Origin: Paraglaciecola sp. 20A4
Lineage (GTDB): Bacteria > Pseudomonadota > Gammaproteobacteria > Enterobacterales > Alteromonadaceae
Assembly: GCF_011378905.1 (NCBI RefSeq)
Contig: NZ_WTPY01000003.1
Location: 1-64,000 of the forward strand
Reading direction: 5' to 3'
DNA length: 64,000 nucleotides
Shown: one piece after another, positions 36,966 through 45,321 of the stretch
Position numbering within the stretch: the first letter of the stretch is position 1
Layout of the letters: every line of letters starts with the position of its first letter
The notes under the pieces: model-generated
What the model saw: the letters and a program-made list of their open reading frames with translations, nothing else
Database searches by the model: none
What the model was told of the DNA's origin: nothing
Made by a program: the position numbers and the translations under genes

Positions 36966-38420
36966 TTAACTTTCTCTTATGACTTTAGCGTTAATAACAT
37001 TTGCGCTAGCTAAACTCGGTATCTGTTTATTTACCAACAAATTTGATGAGGGTACGTTCTCTTCTTCGGCGGTATCGATAGGGGTATTATCAGGAATTAA
37101 AATACTCATAATGATGGCGCAAAAGCCTGCAGTGGTGACTGATGAAGATAAAATGTTATTGACCAATTGTGGTAGCTGCGACAAAGCGTCAGGTACCATC
37201 ATAACCCCTAAACCTAGTCCTAACGAGGTAGCAATAATCAAGCTTTTTCGCCTATCAATAGGCTCGCTTGTAAGGATCTTGACCCCCGCGACAGCGATAG
37301 TAGCAAACATAACTAAGGTTGCACCGCCTAAAACGGGCTTGGGCATCAATTGCAATACGCTACCAATAATCGGAAATAAACCCAATAACACTAACAAGCC
37401 TGCAATGTAGAAACCCACATGACGACTTGCCACTCCGGTCATTTGAATCACGGCGTTATTTTGACCGAAAGTGGTATTTGGAAAACTATTGAATATCGCG
37501 GCAAACATAGAATTAACACCGTCTGCTAATATTCCACCTTTTATCCGTTTAATATAAACAGGTCCTTTGATGGGCTCTTTGCAAAATAAGCTGTTGGCGG
37601 TTAAATCACCTGATGTCTCTATGGCGCTAAGGAAGTAAACCAGCGCAATGGGAATGAAAAGTTCCCAATCAAATGCAATTCCGTACTTAAAAGGCTCTGG
37701 AACACTAATTAGTGGCAATGACACCATATCATTAAATGATAGAATACCTTGCCACCATGCAATGATGCAGCCAACCAACATGCCACAGAATATGGCACTT
37801 AAGCGCAGCATCGGATACTTAGATGCGTTCAAGGCAATCACTGTAACCAACACACTTAGGCCTAGCATAAGATTATGTGGCGCGCCAAAATCAGGGGCGT
37901 TAAACCCACCTGAAAGATCAGTCATACCCACTTTGATAAGCGTAATGCCGATTGTTGTGATAACTATCCCTGTCGTCAGGGGGGTAATAACGGCCTTAAG
38001 GTGTTGTATAAACTGGCTTATGATTATTTCTACAAACGCTCCGAAAAAACATAATCCAAACATCAAGGCCATAATTTCATCGTTGCTGCCGCCTCTGCTT
38101 TTTATTGCAGTACCGGCCACCAGAAGGGCGCTAATAAAGGTGAAACTGGTACCTTGAACGGCAATGAGTCCACAGCCTATAGGGCCAAATTTTTTCGCTT
38201 GAATAAAGGTGGATACGCCAGACGTCATTAAGGCCATACTGATTAAATAGGGAATTTCTGTCTGCAAGCCCAGTACTGAACCGATGATCAAGGTCGGCGT
38301 AATGATGCCAATAAAGCAGGCCATAATGTGTTGCAGTGCCGCCGTTAAGCTATGGCTTATTGATGGCACGTCCGTAAGGGAATACAGTATTTCATCATTT
38401 TGTGGACGAGCATTAAGCAT
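36966..38420 (-). CDS. xanthine/uracil permease (NCS2 family, XanP-like)
   Basis: This 484-residue inner-membrane transporter has 12-14 hydrophobic segments and NCS2 signatures: QGTSFTFISALL (region 1), the TM8 segment with FLSAIETSGDLTA (the conserved Glu for substrate binding), and FNSFPNTTFGQNNAVIQMTGVASR (split for reading: NSFPNTTFGQN then GVASR). These features match the proton-coupled xanthine/urate branch more than uracil carriers. It is the first gene of the minus-strand purine run and has a RutR-type operator about 250 bases upstream. Confidence 0.92.
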   Translation of the reverse strand: MLNARPQNDEILYSLTDVPSISHSLTAALQHIMACFIGIITPTLIIGSVLGLQTEIPYLISMALMTSGVSTFIQAKKFGPIGCGLIAVQGTSFTFISALLVAGTAIKSRGGSNDEIMALMFGLCFFGAFVEIIISQFIQHLKAVITPLTTGIVITTIGITLIKVGMTDLSGGFNAPDFGAPHNLMLGLSVLVTVIALNASKYPMLRLSAIFCGMLVGCIIAWWQGILSFNDMVSLPLISVPEPFKYGIAFDWELFIPIALVYFLSAIETSGDLTANSLFCKEPIKGPVYIKRIKGGILADGVNSMFAAIFNSFPNTTFGQNNAVIQMTGVASRHVGFYIAGLLVLLGLFPIIGSVLQLMPKPVLGGATLVMFATIAVAGVKILTSEPIDRRKSLIIATSLGLGLGVMMVPDALSQLPQLVNNILSSSVTTAGFCAIIMSILIPDNTPIDTAEEENVPSSNLLVNKQIPSLASANVINAKVIRES

Positions 38421-38921
38421 GGGTAACCCTATAAAGTTGTGTTACATGAAATAATCGGATTGTGAAGCCCATTGCGTGAAAACTTCATACCAGTCCATAT
38501 TCCGTTTCAACCTTGTGCTAAGCAATATCTGCAAGCTTGAGAATAATGTTCTGCTTGCAGGCAAATGGAAAATTACCGGTTTGGGGAATTTCCTAAGGGC
38601 ATATATTTGTCAGTAAATTGAGTTGAGCTAATTTCAATCAAGGTTATAGGCTATGAAGCAATTATTTGACCAAATGGTCAGTTGATATTGAATTGGTAAC
38701 TTATTGAATTGATTGATTAATATTTGTTTTAATTAGAGGTGGTTAGTCAGGTGAATATTAATTGCTCTTAAATGGTGCATAAAATGATTGTTTTGGGCGC
38801 AGTCTACCTATCGAATAATACATGGCGTTAAAGTTGGGTTAGAGTTGGGCTAACACGTCGATTTTTGATTACAAATTCATGACGTTCAGTATGACTATCG
38901 AATATATTTCAGGAGTAAAGT
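38421..38921. other. divergent regulatory region (purine permease / sulfurtransferase)
   Basis: These 501 gene-free bases between divergent genes hold the palindrome at 38666-38681, roughly midway. A good AGGAG ribosome binding site at 38911-38915 serves the sulfurtransferase gene at 38922. No ORF or stable terminator hairpin stands out. Confidence 0.5.
38666..38681. promoter_or_regulatory. RutR-type palindromic operator (permease side)
   Basis: TTGACCAAATGGTCAG matches TTGACCAnnTGGTCAA at all but the last base, with arms TGACCA/TGGTCA and an AA centre. It is about 245 bases from the permease start and 240 bases from the sulfurtransferase start. Its near-twin lies ahead of the TonB receptor gene, which suggests a shared regulator for the purine locus. 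Confidence 0.65.
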
Positions 38922-39764
38922 ATGCAAAACAGTAGTGCACTTGTTAGCCCATTTTGGCTTAACCAACATATTGATGATGCGAATTTAGTGCTGTTTATGA
39001 GTACTATGAATGTGATTACAACAGGCGAACCTGAAGCCGCACCTTCGGGCTATATTCCACATGCTCAATTGTTCGATTTTGAGCATCAAGTTTGTGATAA
39101 AACGAGTTCGTTGCCCCATACCATGCCGAGTCCTGAAGTATTTCAACAGGAAGTACGTAAATTAGGTGTCAATAACGATAGCGTGGTAGTGATATATGAT
39201 AACCAAGGTGTATTCAGTGCGCCTCGTGTGTGGTGGATGTTCAAATGCATGGGTCACAAGCACGTATATGTGCTAAATGGCGGTTTCCCGGCGTGGCAAA
39301 AAAATGGGTTTACAAGCGATGCGTGCTTAACAAATACAACCTTGCTAGGGGACTTTATCAGTAATTATAGAGCTGATTTGATTGTTGGTTCTGAGCAGGT
39401 TTTAGCCGCATTAAGTGCGACAGACAAAAAAGTGATTGATGCGCGCTCATCTGAGCGCTTTTTTGGCAAAGTAGAGGAGCCGCGTGCCCATTTGCGCTCG
39501 GGGCATATGCCTAATGCGTGTAATCTGCCGTTTAACCATTGTGTCGATAAGGGGAAATTAATAAACGATTCAGTTATACGCAAAAAATTCGAAGCGTTAA
39601 AAATAAGCAAGAATCAAACGCTTATTTTTAGCTGCGGTTCCGGTGTTACTGCCTGTGTGTTAGCGCTGGCGGCCCATGAGGCTGGATATGAAAAACTCAG
39701 TGTATATGATGGTTCATGGAGTGAATGGGGAGCTGATAATGGCTTGCCTGTAGTGACCGATTAG
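38922..39764 (+). CDS. 3-mercaptopyruvate/thiosulfate sulfurtransferase (SseA-like rhodanese)
   Basis: This 280-residue tandem-rhodanese protein has a catalytically inactive N-terminal domain (about 8-130). The C-terminal domain (about 155-278) has active-site loop CGSGVTAC with nucleophile Cys238. The CGSGVT sequence is that of 3-mercaptopyruvate sulfurtransferases such as SseA, and separates them from thiosulfate-preferring CRKGVT enzymes. It transfers sulfur to thiols or cyanide in the cytoplasm. The start has AGGAG 7 bases ahead. No link to the neighbouring purine genes is obvious beyond the shared upstream region. Confidence 0.9.
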   Translation: MQNSSALVSPFWLNQHIDDANLVLFMSTMNVITTGEPEAAPSGYIPHAQLFDFEHQVCDKTSSLPHTMPSPEVFQQEVRKLGVNNDSVVVIYDNQGVFSAPRVWWMFKCMGHKHVYVLNGGFPAWQKNGFTSDACLTNTTLLGDFISNYRADLIVGSEQVLAALSATDKKVIDARSSERFFGKVEEPRAHLRSGHMPNACNLPFNHCVDKGKLINDSVIRKKFEALKISKNQTLIFSCGSGVTACVLALAAHEAGYEKLSVYDGSWSEWGADNGLPVVTD

Positions 39765-39912
39765 CTATTTTCAAATGGGACTGCCACAACGGCATTTCCA
39801 ATTATGTATAGATGAGTATTTCGATATTCAGTAAGGATTCAGTCACAGGAGCCGATACTTTGCTCCTTCATCGATAGTTAAATCGAATTTGCTTAGTTTT
39901 TAAGGACGTAAA

Positions 39913-40614
39913 ATGAAAAAAATATTCGCGTTTGTCACTTTAATCAGCCTCAGCGCCGCGTTAACTTATAGCACCGCAAGTCTGGCTAAGAATGATGAGC
40001 AGGTTCACCAAATCAATGTTAGCGGACAAGCTAATGTGGCGAGCGTACCAGATTTATTTGAATTTAGTGTTTACGTCGAGGAACAAGGCGAAAAAGTACA
40101 AAACCTAAATCGTGTTGTCACAGATAAAACCCAAACGATAGTCAGCAGTGTGCTGGCATTTGGCGTTGATAAAAAGGATATACAATCGATGCGCGTTCAG
40201 CTCAATCCTTGGTATGAAAATATTAATAATCAACGGGTACAGAACGGATTCCGATTATCCAGAGAAATAAAATTCACCTTACGTGACATTGAAAAATATG
40301 ACCAAGTTATTGACGCTGTACTTAGCACAGGGGTGAGTCGTATTGATGGTTTCAATTATGTAGTTGAAGATGCTCAGCCGCAATATTTAGCTGCACTGGA
40401 ACTTGCCCTTAAAGATGCCAAATTGCGGGCTTCTCGTATGGCCGCAACGTTAGGCGCAAAATTAGGGAAGGTGATTTCTATAAGCGAGAACAGTGGTTAC
40501 TCGCCAATGCCCCGTGCTCGTGAGGTGATGATGATGAGTAAATCGAGTGATTCGCTGCCGGGCCAAATCAATACTGGCGCGCAGGTTAATGTGGTTTTTG
40601 AATTAGTCGAGTAA
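39913..40614 (+). CDS. periplasmic SIMPL-domain (DUF541) protein
   Basis: This 233-residue protein has a signal peptide (MKKIFAFVTLISLSAALTY, cleavage near SLAKND). The DUF541/SIMPL domain covers most of the rest: INVSGQANVASVPDLFEFSV near the start, a middle stretch with SRIDGFNYVVED, and the C-terminal INTGAQVNVVFEL. The family occurs as secreted proteins linked to oxidative-stress protection in bacteria, without a known reaction. The gene is monocistronic and is followed by a terminator. Confidence 0.87.
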   Translation: MKKIFAFVTLISLSAALTYSTASLAKNDEQVHQINVSGQANVASVPDLFEFSVYVEEQGEKVQNLNRVVTDKTQTIVSSVLAFGVDKKDIQSMRVQLNPWYENINNQRVQNGFRLSREIKFTLRDIEKYDQVIDAVLSTGVSRIDGFNYVVEDAQPQYLAALELALKDAKLRASRMAATLGAKLGKVISISENSGYSPMPRAREVMMMSKSSDSLPGQINTGAQVNVVFELVE

Positions 40615-41307
40615 CCCTGTGTAAAAGTAGTCAAAATATCCCATTATTTAATGGCTACACAAGAAGTAACGTTGCACCTTGGCGGATACACTTATTATCC
40701 GCCATATTTTTTGTGTCTGGGTTATTCCACTTTTATTTATCTGCAAATACTCTATAGCAACACACCTCTTTTGTTCGCTTGTCTCGCGCCCTTTATACTA
40801 AATCGCCTTGGTTTGTTGAATGTTATTCAGCATTTAGCGCGTTTTATATTTGACCTTTTTGTCACAACGCAGGATGAATAATAGATATCTATATAAAATT
40901 TCGGCAGTTCTTTAATAAGTTTAGAGCAACTAACAGGATTTGATTTTTCAACTTGGCGAAATAAAGCAACAAAATACAATCGTAAACGCTGTCACGGGGA
41001 GAGGAATACTGATTAAACTAAACGAATGGCAACTGATTATAATTCATTATCGTTATCGTTCTGCTCTTAAAGATAAAGGTAATCCCCGTCATGGTTGGGC
41101 ATATGTATTAACGCTACAATATTGGCGCTGCTGCTTAGGGAACCTTTTCCCGCAAAAAGTGCGACTGTAATAAAAGTATCGAATGATAATTGGGAGATCA
41201 TGCAGCAACGTAATGTTGATACTTTTTTACTCGTAATTGAAGAGGTACGCGCTGAAACATTAACTATGCCCAACGCATTGAATTATTTATTTTTTAGTAA
41301 TATTTTC
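40615..41307. other. long region without a confident gene
   Basis: About 690 bases. After the terminator at 40681-40712 the sequence is AT-rich, with several short overlapping ORFs (40651-40881, 40940-41170, 41067-41273 on minus, 41095-41382). None has a ribosome binding site or known domain, and the last overlaps the cytochrome gene. The stretch 41095-41290 reads on the plus strand with a protein-like composition (for example QQRNVDTFLLVIEEVRAE) and may be a decayed gene end, which I cannot identify. Confidence 0.4.
40681..40712 (+). terminator. rho-independent terminator after the SIMPL gene
   Basis: GGCGGATA (40681-40688) pairs with TATCCGCC (40696-40703) around a 7-base loop, followed by ATATTTTTTG. 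It lies 66 bases after the SIMPL stop codon. Confidence 0.88.
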
Positions 41308-41994
41308 TCAGTAGTAATAATCCAACTCAGCTGCTGGCGGTGCGATAATGACCAACCAATACATAAAAGCAACTATCGCTAAAGCAATAATGAAGGCTAA
41401 AGGTAGCTTAGAGGAAATAATGCCACTCTTAGCTTGTAAATTCTTGTGGCCATGTACCATTGCGCCAATAAGTGGTTTTTTAAGCAGGAATTGATAACTT
41501 GCTATTGCGCTTAGGTGTAAGCCAATAATGACTAACAAAAGGTCGAACATTTTATGGTGCAACCACTGCATCGTGCTTTGTAATTCAGTTGATATGGCCG
41601 CGTAATAAGGGCCAGTAAATAGTACGTCATCGGTAACAAATAATCCGCTAATCGCTTGTGTGCCTACCACAATTAAAATCGCTGGAACTATTAAAGCACC
41701 CACAGGGTTGTGGCCCGTATAGGTAGATGGGTGACGACTGATTAATGATTGCGAATAATGCCATATAGCAGTCGGCCCCCGCAGAAAATCACTGAATAAG
41801 GCGTGCTTAGGCCCACAAAACCCCCATACAATTCTGAATATAACTAACCCCAACAAGCTGTAACCAAAGAATGCGTGGTAATCCATGTACCCATCTATCA
41901 CTTCTGCAGTGAGCCATTGTGCGAATATAAGACTGACTAAGGCCCAATGGAAAATACGTAAAGGAAGATCCCATACCAAGGTTCTTTTTTGCAT
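41308..41994 (-). CDS. cytochrome b561-type membrane protein
   Basis: This protein has about 228 residues and four main membrane segments plus a C-terminal one. The opening RTLVWDLPLRIFHWALV is the family signature, with the first heme His in RIFHW. Other candidate heme ligands are in YMDYHAFFGY, MQWLHHKMFD and IIGLHLSAI. Such proteins carry two hemes b and pass electrons between the quinone pool and periplasmic partners. I start at the ATG at 41994, because the extra 24 residues from the TTG at 42066 do not fit the family. The C-terminal helix ends beyond the usual b561 fold. No partner cytochrome c is adjacent. Confidence 0.85.
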   Translation of the reverse strand: MQKRTLVWDLPLRIFHWALVSLIFAQWLTAEVIDGYMDYHAFFGYSLLGLVIFRIVWGFCGPKHALFSDFLRGPTAIWHYSQSLISRHPSTYTGHNPVGALIVPAILIVVGTQAISGLFVTDDVLFTGPYYAAISTELQSTMQWLHHKMFDLLLVIIGLHLSAIASYQFLLKKPLIGAMVHGHKNLQAKSGIISSKLPLAFIIALAIVAFMYWLVIIAPPAAELDYYY

Positions 41995-42482
41995 GGCTTT
42001 ACCCACTAGATATAAGTGAAATTCGTAATGAATATTGTTACTGGCGATGACGCGGAACTCAAGCAAAATTGTTTTTTTTGTTATTACTTAATATTTAAAC
42101 GTAAGAAGCCCATGACTCGACGCAGTACAAAAGATTTAAAAGCGTTGGTCACGAAGCTTGTTTGCAAAGTTTGGATGAAGGCAAAAAATGACACGCAATA
42201 TTAATAACCCATGGACTCGTTGGTTTTATGTTAAGTCATGCTGACGGACTCATTCGTATGTTGAGACCACCGACGTGAAGGAGATAGTGTTAAATTTAAA
42301 ATAATAGGGTCGTGTTACTATTTTAAGGTTTGCCTACTTAAGCAGCACTTATCACTGGTTATATCGTAGAATTGCTGCTTAAATTAATCCTTTTGGATAA
42401 TTTACCTGACACTAATTCTGTCTATGATTAGCATGAGCAAAACAAAAAACGATAAAATCGTGTTACTACAAGGCAGCAAAAA
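41995..42482. other. intergenic region between cytochrome b561 and Lrp genes
   Basis: About 490 bases between divergent genes. A 62-codon ORF (42016-42204) overlaps the cytochrome upstream region, is rich in Lys, and has no supporting signals. I see no terminator or repeat here. Promoters for both flanking genes must lie within it. Confidence 0.4.
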
Positions 42483-42956
42483 ATGAAAAAAGGGCAAGAT
42501 ACGCTAGACCGCACTGACTTAAAAATACTCGACATTCTACAAAGAGAGTGCCGGATATCGAATGTTGAGTTAGCTAACCAAATCCATTTAAGTCCAACGC
42601 CCTGCTTAGAGCGGGTTCGTCGCTTAGAGAAAAATGGCTATATAGAGAAATACGTTGCACATTTGAATCCGAAAAAGCTTAGAGCTAACTTAACCGCCTA
42701 TGTGCAGCTTTCGTTGGCCAGTACTAGCACCGAAGCAGTAAAAGAATTTAATCAAAAAATAGGTGAAATAGACGAAATTGTTGAATGCGCAATGGTTGCC
42801 GGCCAATTTGATTATTTGATTAAAATACGAACTGAAAATATGGAAGAATATTGTAAGTTTTTGGGCTCAACATTAGCGTCAATTAAAGGTGTTACGCAGA
42901 CTCACACCTACGTGGTAATGGAAGAAGTTAAATCGACACATTTAATCCAATTATAA
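42483..42956 (+). CDS. Lrp/AsnC-family transcriptional regulator
   Basis: This 157-residue protein has an N-terminal helix-turn-helix (about 10-60: LDRTDLKILDILQRE, then NVELANQIHLSPTPCLERVRRLEKNGYI) and a C-terminal RAM ligand-binding domain (about 72-150) with GQFDYLIKIR. This is the plan of leucine-responsive regulatory protein. The strong match to Lrp itself, including ISNVELA and SPTPCLERVRRLE, suggests a global amino-acid-responsive regulator, but a local AsnC-like role is possible. It precedes dapB by 88 bases. Confidence 0.9.
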   Translation: MKKGQDTLDRTDLKILDILQRECRISNVELANQIHLSPTPCLERVRRLEKNGYIEKYVAHLNPKKLRANLTAYVQLSLASTSTEAVKEFNQKIGEIDEIVECAMVAGQFDYLIKIRTENMEEYCKFLGSTLASIKGVTQTHTYVVMEEVKSTHLIQL

Positions 42957-43044
42957 AAAATGCGGTATTGAGCTAATTGTATGGCTGAAAGCCTGTGGTA
43001 AATCAGGCACAATGATGACACAGATAATTTGACGTACAAACAGC

Positions 43045-43848
43045 ATGAATAAAATCGCAATTTTTGGGGCCAATGGCCGAATGGGACGTGTATTAATCGA
43101 TGCGTTAGATCAAGCGCAAAACGCAACGTTGAGCGCGGCTTATGTCAGAGCAACCTCAACCATGATGGGCGTTGATGTAGGTGAATTAGCCGGTATTGGC
43201 CAACGAGGCATAGTCGTCACTGACGCGAACAAAGCCGATCTTTCATGTCTCGATGTTATTATTGACTTCACACTTCCTGATGCACTTGAAGCAAATTTAG
43301 CGTTATGTGTTGCGCATAAAAAGCCAGTCGTGATCGGTACAACAGGCTTAAATAAATCGCAAAAAGAGGCTCTTCACCAAGCTAGCCAGCATATTCCCAT
43401 CGTATTTGCCGCTAATTATAGTGTCGGTGTCAATCTGTTATTAAATTTGGCCAGGCAAACGGCTCGCGTAATGGGAGATACCGCAGATATTGAGATTATT
43501 GAAGGTCATCACCGTTTCAAAAAAGATGCCCCTTCTGGCACGGCAGTAGCGATTGGTGAAGTCATAGCTGACGAGTTAGGTCGTGATCTTGCTAGCTGTG
43601 CAGTGTATGGCCGTGAAGGTGACACTGGGGAGCGGGATCAAAAAACGATTGGTTTTGCTACCATTAGGGCAGGGGATATCGTGGGTGAACACACTGCACT
43701 TTTTGCTGATATTGGTGAAAGGATTGAATTGACGCACAAAGCATCTAGTCGTCTAACGTTCGCCAACGGCGCTGTAAAAGCCGCAATGTGGCTTAAAAAC
43801 AAGCCAGCTGGCTTATATGATATGCAGGATGTTTTAGGCTTGGCATAA
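43045..43848 (+). CDS. dapB: 4-hydroxy-tetrahydrodipicolinate reductase
   Basis: This 267-residue enzyme of lysine and diaminopimelate synthesis reduces 4-hydroxy-tetrahydrodipicolinate with NAD(P)H in the cytoplasm. The N-terminal Rossmann motif is FGANGRMGR (residues 7-15). The catalytic motif [15 protein letters not shown] begins at Glu153, giving His155 as general base, Lys159 as acid, and the PSGT substrate loop. Length and motifs equal those of E. coli DapB. In many gammaproteobacteria dapB precedes carAB, as here, with 290 bases between. Confidence 0.96.
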   Translation: MNKIAIFGANGRMGRVLIDALDQAQNATLSAAYVRATSTMMGVDVGELAGIGQRGIVVTDANKADLSCLDVIIDFTLPDALEANLALCVAHKKPVVIGTTGLNKSQKEALHQASQHIPIVFAANYSVGVNLLLNLARQTARVMGDTADIEIIEGHHRFKKDAPSGTAVAIGEVIADELGRDLASCAVYGREGDTGERDQKTIGFATIRAGDIVGEHTALFADIGERIELTHKASSRLTFANGAVKAAMWLKNKPAGLYDMQDVLGLA

Positions 43849-44138
43849 AATACCATTAATCATAAATGTGTAACTAGGGGTTTTACCCCTTAGTGCAGTA
43901 AATGCGCGTGAAAGGTGTATTTTAGCGATTTTTCTAATTGGGAATAGACCTCAAACAGGCTTTCATGTATATTATTGCGAATTTGCCAAATTTTAGTGGG
44001 TTTTTTACAAATCCACGGAATTAATAGCTGCAAATACGGTAGAGCGGGATGTGATTTGATTTATTGCAGCCCGTTTTTTACAGGTTTTTGCACATTGCCC
44101 GTGTAAATACCTTAGGTTAACTATATTCGGAGGTTGAC
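43849..44138 (+). promoter_or_regulatory. carAB upstream region
   Basis: These 290 bases separate dapB from carA. A small hairpin, AGGGG-TTTTA-CCCCT, lies at about 43876-43890 and may end dapB transcripts. GTGG (43996-43999) and CCAC (44013-44016) can pair near a run of T. In E. coli, carAB has separate pyrimidine- and arginine-controlled promoters; I looked for an ARG box here and found none that I trust. The SD GGAGG at 44129-44133 sets the TTG start of carA. Confidence 0.4.
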
Positions 44139-45284
44139 TTGGCTAATTCCGCCCTTTTAGTGCTAGAAGATGGGTCTGTTTTCAATGGCACGGCTATCGG
44201 AGCGACTGGTATATCTGTTGGGGAAGTGGTGTTTAACACTTCAATGACAGGTTATCAGGAAATTCTTACTGATCCCTCATACGCAGAACAAATTGTAACT
44301 TTAACATATCCTCATATCGGTAACACCGGTACCAATAGTGAAGATTGTGAATCCAACAAGATATGGGCCAAAGGCCTTGTCATCAGAGATTTACCCCTAT
44401 TGGCGAGTAATTTTCGTAGTGAGCAATCTCTTTGTGAATATTTGCGGTCGAATAATATTTTAGGTATTGCTGATATCGATACCAGACGTCTAACACGTAT
44501 TTTACGTGATAAAGGCGCGCAAAATGGCTGTATTATCGCGATTGATTCAAATTCAGAATTCTCTCTCGATCACGCGTTAGCTCTTGAGAAGGCGAAGGCA
44601 TTCTCTGGGTTGAAAGGCTTGGATTTGGCAAAGGAAGTCACCACTGGCAGCGCCTATAGCTGGACCGATGGCTCTTGGACTTTGGGTCAAGGTTTTAAAG
44701 AAAACCAAACCGATCTGCCTTTTCATGTTGTTGCCTACGATTTCGGTGCAAAACACAATATTTTACGCATGTTGGTTGACCGAGGTTGTCGTTTAACCGT
44801 TGTACCGGCGAAAACCAGTGCTCAAGACGTATTGGCTTTGAAGCCTGACGGGGTATTTCTATCAAATGGCCCAGGTGACCCAGAACCGTGCGTTTACGCG
44901 ATTGAAGCGATAAAAACATTGCTTGATAATAACTTACCTATTTTCGGAATTTGTCTCGGTCATCAATTGCTTGCGTTGGCTAGCGGCGCTAAGACAGTCA
45001 AAATGAAATTTGGTCACCATGGTGCTAATCATCCGGTGAAAGATATACTCGGTAATCGCGTTATGATAACCAGTCAGAATCATGGTTTTGCGGTTGACGA
45101 GCAATCAATGCCTGATAATTTAGATATCACTCATGTTTCGTTATTTGATCAATCGCTACAAGGTATTCACCGCAATGACAAGCCCGCGTTTAGCTTCCAG
45201 GGACACCCTGAAGCGAGCCCTGGCCCTCATGATGCCGCCCCGTTATTTGATCATTTTATTGAGTTGATGCAAGCAACACGCTAA
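44139..45284 (+). CDS. carA: carbamoyl-phosphate synthase small (glutaminase) subunit
   Basis: This 381-residue subunit hydrolyses glutamine and channels ammonia to CarB for arginine and pyrimidine synthesis. The N-terminal CPSase domain covers about 1-150. The class I amidotransferase domain has nucleophile Cys272 in FGICLGHQL and the His/Glu pair in [13 protein letters not shown]. The start is TTG at 44139 with a GGAGG site 5 bases before; E. coli carA is also known for a UUG start. carB follows after 37 bases. Confidence 0.97.
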   Translation: MANSALLVLEDGSVFNGTAIGATGISVGEVVFNTSMTGYQEILTDPSYAEQIVTLTYPHIGNTGTNSEDCESNKIWAKGLVIRDLPLLASNFRSEQSLCEYLRSNNILGIADIDTRRLTRILRDKGAQNGCIIAIDSNSEFSLDHALALEKAKAFSGLKGLDLAKEVTTGSAYSWTDGSWTLGQGFKENQTDLPFHVVAYDFGAKHNILRMLVDRGCRLTVVPAKTSAQDVLALKPDGVFLSNGPGDPEPCVYAIEAIKTLLDNNLPIFGICLGHQLLALASGAKTVKMKFGHHGANHPVKDILGNRVMITSQNHGFAVDEQSMPDNLDITHVSLFDQSLQGIHRNDKPAFSFQGHPEASPGPHDAAPLFDHFIELMQATR

Positions 45285-45321
45285 TACGACCCTTAAGCCC
45301 CAAATTAGAGTAATAAGCACA

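Noticed and set aside
40651-40881. 76-codon plus-strand ORF
   Set aside because: It spans the terminator hairpin of the SIMPL gene and has no ribosome binding site or family resemblance.
42016-42204. 62-codon plus-strand ORF
   Set aside because: It lies in the cytochrome b561 upstream region, has no ribosome binding site, and its composition matches random AT-rich DNA.
43849-44138. ARG box or PurR site ahead of carAB
   Set aside because: I looked for TGAATnnnnATTCA-like palindromes and found only weak matches, so I make no claim.
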